A stretch of 5,026 nucleotides of DNA from Hadesarchaea archaeon (GCA_004347925.1 QNVD01000302.1:1-5026); one strand, 5' to 3'. Shown: positions 1 to 4,517, counted from the first letter of the stretch. Made by a program: numbers and translations. Notes: generated from the letters alone by a model not told the origin.

Positions 1-1
1 G

Positions 2-476
2 CACCTATACGTCGAGGGGCTCTCCCTGAGCAAGATCAGGGAGATCGTGGACCAGCACCACGGCTACCGACCGGCGGACTCCACCATCCTGGACTGGGTG
101 AGGAGCTATTCAAGGCTCCTGAGGAGGTTCGAGCGCAGGCGGGTTAGGCCAAGGCTCAGGGGGCGCATCCACCTCCACGAGGTGGAGGTCAAGGTGGGGA
201 AAAAACGTGCTGGAGCATGAACGCGGTGGACAGCGGGACGAAGTTCAACCTGCAGACGAGGCTGGCGGGGAGCAGGAGGACATAAAGCAGGGGTACAAGA
301 CGATGAAGCAGAGCCTAGCCTCGGCCGAGGCCTTCCTGGACCTGAGGAGGATGGTGTACAACTACGTGAGGACGCACTAGGGGCTGGGGAGGACTCCCGC
401 CGAAGCGGCGGGCATCCGGTTGGACCTCGGGAAAAACCGGCTCCTCGGCCTGATCAGGCTCTTTTCGGGGGCCTGA
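2..476 (+). pseudogene. Decayed IS6/ISPfu-like DDE transposase, C-terminal part
   Basis: This is the remains of an insertion sequence transposase whose N-terminus lies before the window. Frame 2 reads HLYVEGLSLSKIREIVDQHH and then STILDWVRSY, the helix-turn-helix region typical of archaeal IS6/ISPfu-type enzymes, followed by HEVEVKVGKK where family members have a DE-V-KV motif, so the first catalytic Asp appears replaced by His. At the A6 run (200-205) the frame moves by -1, giving CWSMNAVDSGTKFNLQTRL and a stop at 283. A third frame continues with DLRRMVYNYVRTH, a TAG at 378-380, then GLGRTPAEAAGIRLDLGKN and a TGA at 474-476. The last part matches the usual family C-terminus (YNYVRPH..LG.TPAEAAG). 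The segment carrying the second Asp and the Glu is missing. It cannot make an active enzyme. The IS6-like assignment is from remembered motifs; another DDE family with the same C-terminus is possible. Confidence 0.85.
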
Positions 477-637
477 TCGGCTTCCCGTCCCCCCTCTCGG
501 GGCCTTGCCTAGCGGGGGCCGTCCCCTCCCCCTCGGGCCGACGGGATGCGTCCCACTCTCTCTCTTGGTGAGAGCAACCGGCGGGCCCCTTCCCTCCGTT
601 AAAAAACGGGGGCTCACCTAATTCGAGGAAAACCGCC
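418..637 (-). repeat. Repeat copy A (longer), shared with 3774-3891
   Basis: Read on the minus strand, this segment shares four collinear blocks with 3774-3891 on the plus strand: 621-637 with 3774-3790 (16 of 17 identical), about 598-612 with 3797-3812 (a T6 tract in C/G), about 503-532 with 3814-3842 (CTTGCC..GCGGGG-CCG on the complement), and 418-442 with 3867-3891 (about 21 of 26 with small gaps). This copy carries roughly 100 bp more than the other between blocks. It includes the last codons of the transposase relic, so the repeat is most simply the 3' end of an insertion sequence. The alignment was made by eye. Confidence 0.55.
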
Positions 638-640
638 CGT
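477..640. other. Non-coding, hairpin-rich tail of the left IS relic
   Basis: There is no credible gene between the transposase stop and the AT-rich island. The stretch is very GC-rich and contains at least two short hairpins: CTCTC/GAGAG with loop TTGGT (560-574), and CCGTT/AACGG around AAAA (596-609), extendable to 593-612. Its far end, ATTCGAGGAAAACCGCC (621-637), is matched with one mismatch by the complement of 3774-3790, and further collinear matches link the two places. I infer that this is the terminal part of the insertion sequence and that the element ends near 637-640, where base composition changes abruptly. A structured RNA is an alternative reading. Confidence 0.5.
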
Positions 641-681
641 AGAAATCGCTCGAGAAGGTAAGAGCTGGTCAAAAAAAACAA

Positions 682-1045
682 TTGGGAGAGTACGCTAACG
701 AGCAAGGTGTTTATGTTATTCATCATGCTGGATCGATAAAATACATAGGACGAGCAGTCAAACATCCTGGGTGGAAAGGTTCCTACGGGAATTTTGGAGA
801 AAGACTTCGGCGGGAGTTTCATGAAACTGCTTCTCAGGGCCGTCACATTTATCCTAAACTAGCGAAGCTAGATACCAAAGAACATGAAATAAAAGTCACC
901 CTTTTTCCCCTCCACGAAATTAAAAAAAATAGTTTTGGATGAAGGCTTGGGTGAAGGCTTGGACGATAGGGGACGGGCTGCTATCCTTGAGCAAGCCCTA
1001 ATTCATGTATATAGACCTGAATTCCAGGAGTCCGAGTGGAAGTAG
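682..1045 (+). pseudogene. GIY-YIG nuclease domain gene, frameshifted
   Basis: The product is a small stand-alone GIY-YIG endonuclease-like protein of about 121 residues if the frame is repaired. From the TTG at 682 the first 86 codons give EQGVYVIHHAGSIKYIGRA, with GVY at residues 9-11, YIG at 21-23 and the conserved Arg at 24. GERLRREFHE follows at 39-48. That frame ends with TGA at 940-942, but the next frame continues at once with LDEGLGEGLDDRGRAAILEQ and ALIHVYRPEF, which carries the family's catalytic Glu (LEQALI) and ends with TAG at 1043-1045. The shift lies in an eight-A run (922-929); seven A would restore one frame, giving KKIVLDEG. The start is unsure: the frame is open back to 643 without an ATG, so the N-terminus may be lost. 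Codon use (AAA, GAA, ATT) is much richer in AT than the plus-strand genes at 1437-3772, which suggests transfer. It may be a true pseudogene, a homopolymer sequencing error, or recoded. Confidence 0.8.
941..964 (+). repeat. 12-bp tandem duplication in the GIY-YIG gene
   Basis: GAAGGCTTGGGT is followed directly by GAAGGCTTGGAC, ten of twelve bases identical. In the downstream frame it codes EGLG-EGLD, so it adds four residues without changing frame. It lies about 12 bases after the homopolymer frameshift. Confidence 0.7.
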
Positions 1046-1302
1046 GTCTTAGCGTACCTAATGATGGATGTAACTATAACATAACAATTCCCCTAAAAAG
1101 GAGGGGTAAGAACACTTCTACCTCGCCACAATTAAGCCCCTTCACCATTTACAACTCATGAAGCCTGCTTTTTGGGATTCTGAAAGTAGACCCGAATGCC
1201 AAGAAGTGTTGATGTAAATTCACCTGCTTTGGTTTCTTACTTTTTTGATCCCTCCTCGCCAAAAGGATGGATAAGAAGATACGCTCCTGAGAATCACCAA
1301 AT
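1046..1302. other. AT-rich stretch without a supportable gene
   Basis: Between the GIY-YIG relic and tRNA-Phe I see no gene I can support. Two short overlapping plus-strand frames exist: 1158-1217 (19 codons, begins MKPAFWDSESRPECQEVLM) and 1196-1324 (42 codons, includes LVSYFFDPSSPKGWIRRY). The second runs into the tRNA, and neither has a ribosome binding site at a fitting distance. Read together they might be a decayed coding sequence. A small inverted repeat, CCCCT/AGGGG, sits at 1089-1105. Base composition matches the GIY-YIG gene and not the host block to the right, so the stretch is probably part of the same acquired island. Confidence 0.5.
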
Positions 1303-1307
1303 TGGTG
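1295..1307. repeat. Palindrome across the tRNA CCA end
   Basis: CACCAA and TTGGTG face each other around a single A (1301), so the last acceptor base, the discriminator and CCA of tRNA-Phe are mirrored just outside the gene. It marks the boundary between the AT-rich island and the host block and could be chance, a processing feature, or the scar of an integration at the tRNA 3' end. Confidence 0.45.
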
Positions 1308-1379
1308 CGGGGGGTGGGATTTGAACCCACGACATTCCGGTCTTCAGCCGGACACTCTCCCAGGCTGAGTTACCCCCGC
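1303..1379 (-). tRNA. tRNA-Phe (GAA), CCA encoded
   Basis: The complement folds into a full cloverleaf: acceptor GCGGGGG/CCCCCGC (1373-1379 with 1307-1313), T8 A9, D stem ACTC/GAGT (1367-1370 with 1354-1357), D loop AGCCTGGGA, anticodon stem TCCGG/CCGGA around loop CTGAAGA (1341-1347), a five-base variable loop, and T stem GTGGG/CCCAC around TTCAAAT. The anticodon GAA decodes phenylalanine, and G at position 37 fits the archaeal wyosine-type modification of tRNA-Phe. The discriminator is A (1306) and CCA is encoded (1303-1305). There is no intron. An AT-rich box about 27 bases upstream on this strand fits an archaeal tRNA promoter. Confidence 0.96.
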
Positions 1380-1398
1380 CCTTTCCCTCCCGGAAGAA

Positions 1399-1410
1399 CC
1401 GAAAAAAATA
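1399..1410. promoter_or_regulatory. Shared AT box between tRNA-Phe and the DUF72 gene
   Basis: In the 57-bp gap between the divergent tRNA and DUF72 genes the only AT-rich stretch is CCGAAAAAAATACTTTCC. Read leftwards (AGTATTTTTTTCGG) its centre is about 27 bases before the tRNA 5' end; read rightwards it is about 30 bases before the ATG at 1437. Both distances fit an archaeal TATA box (about 25 bases to the start site), so one box may serve both genes. Inferred from spacing and composition only. Confidence 0.55.
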
Positions 1411-1436
1411 CTTTCCGGAGGGGTGAGGGAGGGAGG

Positions 1437-2201
1437 ATGACGAGGGTGCTGGTGGGGTGCTGTGGTTTCCCCTGCTCCCGCCCCCAGTACTACAGGAGGT
1501 TCGAGACCGTGGAGGTCCAGTCCACCTTCTACAGGCTCCCCAGGCCCGAGACCGCCTCCAGGTGGAGGGAGGAGGCCCCCAAGGGCTTCGTCTTCACCTT
1601 CAAGGCCTTCCAAGCCCTCACCCACCCCACCACCAGCCCCACCTGGAGGAGGTCAGGCCTCAGCCCGGAGGAGCTGAGGGGGAAGGAGTTCGGCTGGCTC
1701 CGCCCCACCGAGGACAACCTGAGGGCCTGGAGGGAGACCGCCGAGATAGGACGACTGATGGGGGCCAGGGTCTGCGTGGTCCAGTGCCCCCCCAACTTCA
1801 GGTGCACGGAGGAGAACGCGGAGAACCTGAGGAGGTTCTTCAGGAGGGTGAGGAGGGAGTTCGCGGTGGCCTGGGAGCCCAGGGGGGACTGGGGGGAGCA
1901 CCCCGACCTGATCGGGGAGCTCTGTAGGGAGCTGGACCTCCTCCACTGCGTGGACCCCCTCCGCTCCGACCCCCTCCACTTCGGCTCCGCCAGGATAGCC
2001 TACTTCAGGCTCCACGGCTTCGGCAGGCCCTCCATGTATAACTACCGCTACTCACAGGAGGAGCTGGAGAGGCTCAGGGAGAGGGCCGAGGGGCTAAAGG
2101 GGAAGGTGAGGGAGATCTACTTCATGTTCAACAACGTCCACATGCTGGAGGACGCCCTCAGGTTAAGGGAGCTGCTGGGCCAGGTGGGGCCCAACGGATA
2201 G
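1437..2201 (+). CDS. DUF72 (YecE-like) family protein
   Basis: This is a 254-residue protein of the DUF72 family, a TIM-barrel-like fold whose biochemical role is still unsettled. The family blocks appear in order: VGCCGF near residues 6-11, VEVQSTFYRLP (25-35), FVFTFKAFQALTH (51-63), VVQCPPNFRC (114-123), VAWEPRGDW (144-152), HCVDPLR (170-176), AYFRLHG (188-194), YNYRYSQEEL (201-210) and YFMFNNVHMLEDA (228-240). Its length is normal for archaeal members. I chose the ATG at 1437 because the open frame before it lies inside the tRNA and because GGAGGGGTGA (1417-1426) and GGGAGG (1431-1436) precede it. No signal peptide or membrane helix is seen, so it should be cytosolic. The MFS gene follows after 37 bp on the same strand but has its own TATA-like box. 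The family is clear; the function is unknown. Confidence 0.95.
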   Translation: MTRVLVGCCGFPCSRPQYYRRFETVEVQSTFYRLPRPETASRWREEAPKGFVFTFKAFQALTHPTTSPTWRRSGLSPEELRGKEFGWLRPTEDNLRAWRETAEIGRLMGARVCVVQCPPNFRCTEENAENLRRFFRRVRREFAVAWEPRGDWGEHPDLIGELCRELDLLHCVDPLRSDPLHFGSARIAYFRLHGFGRPSMYNYRYSQEELERLRERAEGLKGKVREIYFMFNNVHMLEDALRLRELLGQVGPNG

Positions 2202-2203
2202 GG

Positions 2204-2209
2204 TTTAAG
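2204..2209 (+). promoter_or_regulatory. TATA-like box of the MFS gene
   Basis: TTTAAG lies just after the DUF72 stop in otherwise GC-rich sequence. Its centre is about 32 bases before the ATG at 2239, which would place transcription start about five to seven bases before the start codon, giving a nearly leaderless mRNA. No strong Shine-Dalgarno sequence precedes this ATG (TCTGGGACC), which agrees. Confidence 0.5.
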
Positions 2210-2238
2210 CCCGCCCTCCCCCCTTCGGGTCTGGGACC

Positions 2239-3321
2239 ATGAGGACGGCCTACGCCCTGACCCTGCTCTCCAACACGGGGGTGGCCTTCTCCTCCATCCT
2301 CATCCCCCTCCTGAGCAGGGACCTGGGCCTCTCCTTCTTCCAGCTGGGGCTGGTGGTGATGGGGTACGGCCTGGCCTCCGCCCTCTCCTACTTCCTCTTC
2401 GGGAGGCTCTCCGACTCCCTGGGCAGGAGGACGGTCTTCGTGAGGCTGGGCTTCCTCCTCTGCTTCCCCGCCTTCCTCCTCCAGGTGCTGATGGGGGGCT
2501 TCCCCTCCCTCCTCCTGGTCAGGACCCTGGCGGGCTTCTGCCTGGGGATAGGGACCTTCCCCCTCCTGGCCTACCTCTCCGGCCTCCCCAGGTACGAGAG
2601 CAGGGTGTGGCTCTTCGCGGGCTTCACCTCCCTGGGCTGGGCGGTGGGGTACCTGGGGGCGGGGCTCCTCCCCACCTACGAGGCCGCCTTCCTCCTCTCC
2701 TCCCTCTTCTTCCTCACGGGCTTCCTCCTCTCCCTCTCCCTCCCGGAGGTCGGGGTGAGGAGGAAGAGGAGCTTCTCCTCGCTGGAGGTGATAAGGAGGA
2801 ACTCCAGGACCTACCTCCACTACCTCCTCCGCCACACGGGGGCCCAGTGCGTCTGGACGGTCTTTCCCCTCTACCTGGTGGAGCTGGGGGCGAGCAAGGG
2901 GTGGGTGGGCCTCCTCTACGCCCTCAACTGCGGCCTCCAGTTCGTGATCATGGCCGCCTTCAGCAGGGTCAGGGGACCCCTGGACGACCGGCTGCTGGTG
3001 AGGACGGGCCTCCTCCTCTCCACCGTGACCTTCCTGGCCTACTCCCTGGCCACCTCCTACCTCCACATCCTCCCCGTCCAGCCCGTGCTGGCCGTGGCCT
3101 GGAGCACCCTGTACGTGGGCTCCCTCCTCCACCTCCTCAGGAGGAACCTGGAGAAGGCCACCTCCACCAGCCTGCTGGGCTCCACCATGAGCGTGGCGGG
3201 GGTAATAGGGCCCTTCCTGGGGGGAGCCGTCTCGGAGCTCTTCGGCCTCAGGGCGGTCATGCTAACCGCCTTCCTCCTGAACCTCACGGCCACCCTGCTC
3301 GCCGCCCGGGAGGAAAGCTAA
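2239..3321 (+). CDS. Major facilitator superfamily transporter, 12 helices
   Basis: This is a 360-residue membrane protein of the major facilitator superfamily. About twelve hydrophobic helices can be drawn: near 3-25, 34-55, 66-85, 88-113, 122-144, 147-168, 199-215, 220-243, 252-272, 275-298, 308-332 and 333-354. The loop between helices 2 and 3 holds the family's motif A as GRLSDSLGRRTVFVR (55-69), and RTLAGFCLGIGTF (95-107) resembles motif B of helix 4. A basic central loop (173-195) separates the two halves. It is at the short end for the family, with brief loops, as is common in thermophiles. The substrate cannot be told; drug-efflux and sugar-type members both share motif A. The neighbours (DUF72 before, flavodoxin-like after) do not name a substrate. 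The ATG at 2239 gives helix 1 right at the N-terminus and fits the upstream TATA-like box. Confidence 0.92.
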   Translation: MRTAYALTLLSNTGVAFSSILIPLLSRDLGLSFFQLGLVVMGYGLASALSYFLFGRLSDSLGRRTVFVRLGFLLCFPAFLLQVLMGGFPSLLLVRTLAGFCLGIGTFPLLAYLSGLPRYESRVWLFAGFTSLGWAVGYLGAGLLPTYEAAFLLSSLFFLTGFLLSLSLPEVGVRRKRSFSSLEVIRRNSRTYLHYLLRHTGAQCVWTVFPLYLVELGASKGWVGLLYALNCGLQFVIMAAFSRVRGPLDDRLLVRTGLLLSTVTFLAYSLATSYLHILPVQPVLAVAWSTLYVGSLLHLLRRNLEKATSTSLLGSTMSVAGVIGPFLGGAVSELFGLRAVMLTAFLLNLTATLLAAREES

Positions 3322-3324
3322 AGC

Positions 3325-3330
3325 CTTTAA
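3325..3330 (+). promoter_or_regulatory. TATA-like box of the flavodoxin-like gene
   Basis: CTTTAA stands between the MFS stop and the next gene, centred about 25 bases before the ATG at 3353. That is the archaeal TATA-to-start distance, so the mRNA is probably leaderless and begins at or next to the ATG. The gene therefore appears to have its own promoter despite the 31-bp gap. Confidence 0.55.
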
Positions 3331-3352
3331 CCTCCCCCTCCCGTTAGGGAAG

Positions 3353-3772
3353 ATGCCCGGGGCCGTGATCTACTACTCTAGGACGGGCAACACCAGGAGG
3401 ATAGCGGAGGCCGTGGCCAGGGGGGCGGGCGCCAGGTGCCTCCCCGTGGAGAGCGCCGGGGAGGTCAAGGAGGAGCTCGTCTTCGTGGGGACCCCCGTCC
3501 ACTCCTTCGGCCCCTCCAAGCCCATCCTGCAGTTCCTCAGGGGGAGGGACTGGAGCGGGAAGAGGGTGGCCCTCTTCTGCACCTACGCCGGGCTGGGGAA
3601 CAGGAGGACCCTGAGGAGGATGAGGAAGGAGGTGGAGGGGAGGGGAGGGAAGGTGGTGGGGGAGTTCTCCTGCAGGGGGAGGTTCAAGTTCCTGGGGAAG
3701 GGGAGACCCACCCCCGAGGACGAGAGGAGGGCGGAGGAGTTCGGCAAGGCGGTGGCGGGCTCAGGGGCCTGA
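3353..3772 (+). CDS. Small flavodoxin-fold (FMN-binding) protein
   Basis: This is a 139-residue single-domain flavodoxin-like protein, presumably a cytosolic one- or two-electron carrier or oxidoreductase subunit using FMN. The first strand and phosphate loop read VIYYSRTGNTRRIAEAVA (5-22), with SRTGNT (9-14) as the FMN-phosphate site. ELVFVGTPVHSFGPSKPILQ (41-60) is the second FMN-facing loop, and ALFCTYAGLGNRRTLRRM (73-90) the third, where T77-Y78-A79-G80 would contact the isoalloxazine ring. The end, GRPTPEDERRAEEFGK (117-132), is a familiar tail in flavodoxin-family proteins of archaea. It is slightly shorter than classical flavodoxins, and its many Arg and Lys residues make it basic, unlike acidic electron-transfer flavodoxins. 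Its partner is not visible here. The stop codon is one base from a repeat element, so insertion may have set the present C-terminus (AVAGSGA). Confidence 0.9.
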   Translation: MPGAVIYYSRTGNTRRIAEAVARGAGARCLPVESAGEVKEELVFVGTPVHSFGPSKPILQFLRGRDWSGKRVALFCTYAGLGNRRTLRRMRKEVEGRGGKVVGEFSCRGRFKFLGKGRPTPEDERRAEEFGKAVAGSGA

Positions 3773-3773
3773 A

Positions 3774-3891
3774 GGCCGTTTTCCTCGAATGGGCGATCCC
3801 CGCTTTTTTACCCGGTGAAAGGGGGCGGCCCCGCCGGGCAAGTCCCGAGGAGAGCCCAATCGGGGAAGCCGGTTCTCCCGAGATCTCAATC
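3774..3891 (+). repeat. Repeat copy B (shorter), inverted relative to 418-637
   Basis: This non-coding segment starts one base after the flavodoxin stop and aligns, in the opposite orientation, with the 3' end of the left IS relic. Matching blocks in order are GGCCGTTTTCCTCGAAT (3774-3790), CCCCGCTTTTTTACC (3798-3812), 3814-3842, and AGCCGGTTCTCCCGAGATC (3867-3885). It is about half as long as copy A because two stretches between blocks are missing. Order, orientation and spacing agree across all four blocks, which makes chance similarity unlikely, although each block alone would be weak. Confidence 0.55.
3779..3809 (+). terminator. T-rich end for the flavodoxin-like gene
   Basis: T4 at 3779-3782 and T6 at 3804-3809 stand 7 and 32 bases after the stop at 3772, in GC-rich sequence. 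Archaeal polymerase stops at T tracts on the non-template strand, with or without a hairpin, so the plus-strand block probably ends here. Inferred from composition only. Confidence 0.4.
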
Positions 3892-3920
3892 ACCTTTCGG
3901 GGAAAACCTGACGGCCAAAA

Positions 3921-3930
3921 CTTTTATAAG
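3921..3930 (+). promoter_or_regulatory. TATA box facing the 3' end of the NYN gene
   Basis: CTTTTATAAG preceded by CCAAAA is the best archaeal TATA/BRE match in the window, yet no plus-strand gene follows. A start site about 25 bases on (near 3950) would begin an RNA that runs into the inverted repeat 3961-4003 and then antisense to the NYN gene. The box is nearly symmetric, so it could also work leftwards into the repeat element. Confidence 0.45.
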
Positions 3931-3953
3931 AGGACGGCCGAAAGAGAATCGAG

Positions 3954-4003
3954 AAAAACCACCAGGCAGCGGCACCGAATTGGGAAATCAACCGCTGCCT
4001 GGT
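3954..4003 (-). terminator. 12-bp perfect inverted repeat plus T5, end of the NYN gene
   Basis: ACCAGGCAGCGG (3961-3972) is the exact reverse complement of CCGCTGCCTGGT (3992-4003), with a 19-base loop. Read on the minus strand, the first arm codes the last residues of the NYN protein (KPGSG), the stop TGA (3988-3990) is in the loop, and the second arm is followed after GG by T5 (3954-3958). This has the form of a hairpin-plus-U-tract terminator, unusual for archaea, where the U tract alone usually suffices. It may also protect the mRNA end or be a protein-binding palindrome. Confidence 0.6.
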
Positions 4004-4512
4004 TTAGAAACTACCTTTAGCTTTATCCTATCGAGCATGTCATCCAACGGGATGAAGTTCTCATCTCCTACCTCCAAAATCAAGTCCATCGCCACCGATT
4101 TCCTGAACCCCGCAATTTTAATCAGCTTCCCCATTTCCTTCACCGCCCAGACCGCGGGTTTGTAGTCCTTGTCCCCCGTTATCAAAACGGCAATGTCGTA
4201 GAGATCTTTGTGCCCATACAACAGCAGGTCCGTTGCGAGGGCGATGTCGACCTGCTTCTCCTTTGAGCGCTTCCCCTCCACTTCTTTTAGAGGATAGACC
4301 TTCACGTCCCACCCGAGGTGTCTGAGAGCGTTATGGAACGCTTCCTGCTGGGGTCTTTTACTTTCCGGAGATGAGCCGTAAAACAGCGCCCTAATCGTTT
4401 TCTTGCCAAGGCTGAGCTCCTCTTTCAACTTGCCGTAGTGCAATCTCACCCCGTACTCCTCCAGAGAGTGAAATAGGTATGAACCATCGCAAAAGATCAT
4501 CACTCTGTCCAT
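3988..4512 (-). CDS. NYN-domain (PIN-like, LabA/DUF88) putative ribonuclease
   Basis: This 174-residue protein has the acidic signature of the NYN/LabA branch of the PIN-like nucleases, which cut RNA using metal ions held by Asp residues. RVMIFCDGSYLFHSLEEYG (3-21) gives the first strand with Asp9 in the DGSN-type motif. IRALFYGSSPESKRPQQ (40-56) is the second strand and typical loop. KEKQVDIALATDLLLYG (85-101) gives Asp89 and Asp95. YDIAVLITGDKDYKPAVWAV (105-124) gives Asp114 and Asp116 of the SGDSDF-type motif. The fold is complete and the length normal, so it should be active. I chose the ATG at 4512 because GGAGGGAGG (4518-4526) lies five bases before it; M5 is a possible but poorer start. 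A TATA-like TTTAAAAA lies upstream. It stands alone, is less GC-rich than the plus-strand genes at 1437-3772, and lies between transposon remains, so it was probably acquired. Its RNA target and any antitoxin are not visible. Confidence 0.9.
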   Translation of the reverse strand: MDRVMIFCDGSYLFHSLEEYGVRLHYGKLKEELSLGKKTIRALFYGSSPESKRPQQEAFHNALRHLGWDVKVYPLKEVEGKRSKEKQVDIALATDLLLYGHKDLYDIAVLITGDKDYKPAVWAVKEMGKLIKIAGFRKSVAMDLILEVGDENFIPLDDMLDRIKLKVVSKPGSG

Positions 4513-4517
4513 TCTTT

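Larger units (their letters stand above)
3774..3916. mobile_element. Possible MITE-like element with imperfect terminal repeats
   Basis: The ends of this 143-bp stretch mirror each other: GGCCG-TTTTCCTCGAA (3774-3789) and TTCGGGGAAAA-CCTGA-CGGCC (3896-3916), sixteen pairs with one mismatch and a five-base insert in the right arm. Together with its likeness to the 3' end of an insertion sequence elsewhere in the window, this suggests a small non-autonomous derivative. I see no clear target-site duplication beside it (GAA on the left, AAA on the right), so the call is tentative. Confidence 0.35.

Noticed and set aside
454..846. Minus-strand open frame over the IS tail and the GIY-YIG gene
   Set aside because: It overlaps the non-coding tail and opposes the GIY-YIG domain; the product has no family motif.
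1165..1184. TGGGATTCTGAA resembling the T arm of the tRNA (TGGGATTTGAA), as a possible attachment-site copy
   Set aside because: Only about eleven bases agree and with an insertion; neighbouring tRNA bases do not match, so chance is likely.
1302..1436. Upstream extension of the DUF72 reading frame (45 extra codons, begins VRGVGFEPTTF)
   Set aside because: These codons are the tRNA-Phe gene read on the wrong strand, a familiar false start; the family begins at the ATG at 1437.
2158..3132. Long minus-strand open frame of 324 codons
   Set aside because: It is an antisense shadow of the GC-rich MFS gene with a low-complexity Glu/Gly/Pro product and no recognisable domain.
3436..4020. Plus-strand open frame of 194 codons over the flavodoxin gene and the repeat
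   Set aside because: It is out of frame with the clear flavodoxin gene, its composition is Gly/Glu-biased, and it runs through non-coding repeat sequence.
3815..4165. Plus-strand open frame opposite the 3' part of the NYN gene
   Set aside because: It starts in the repeat element and reads antisense through a well-supported nuclease gene, with no recognisable product.
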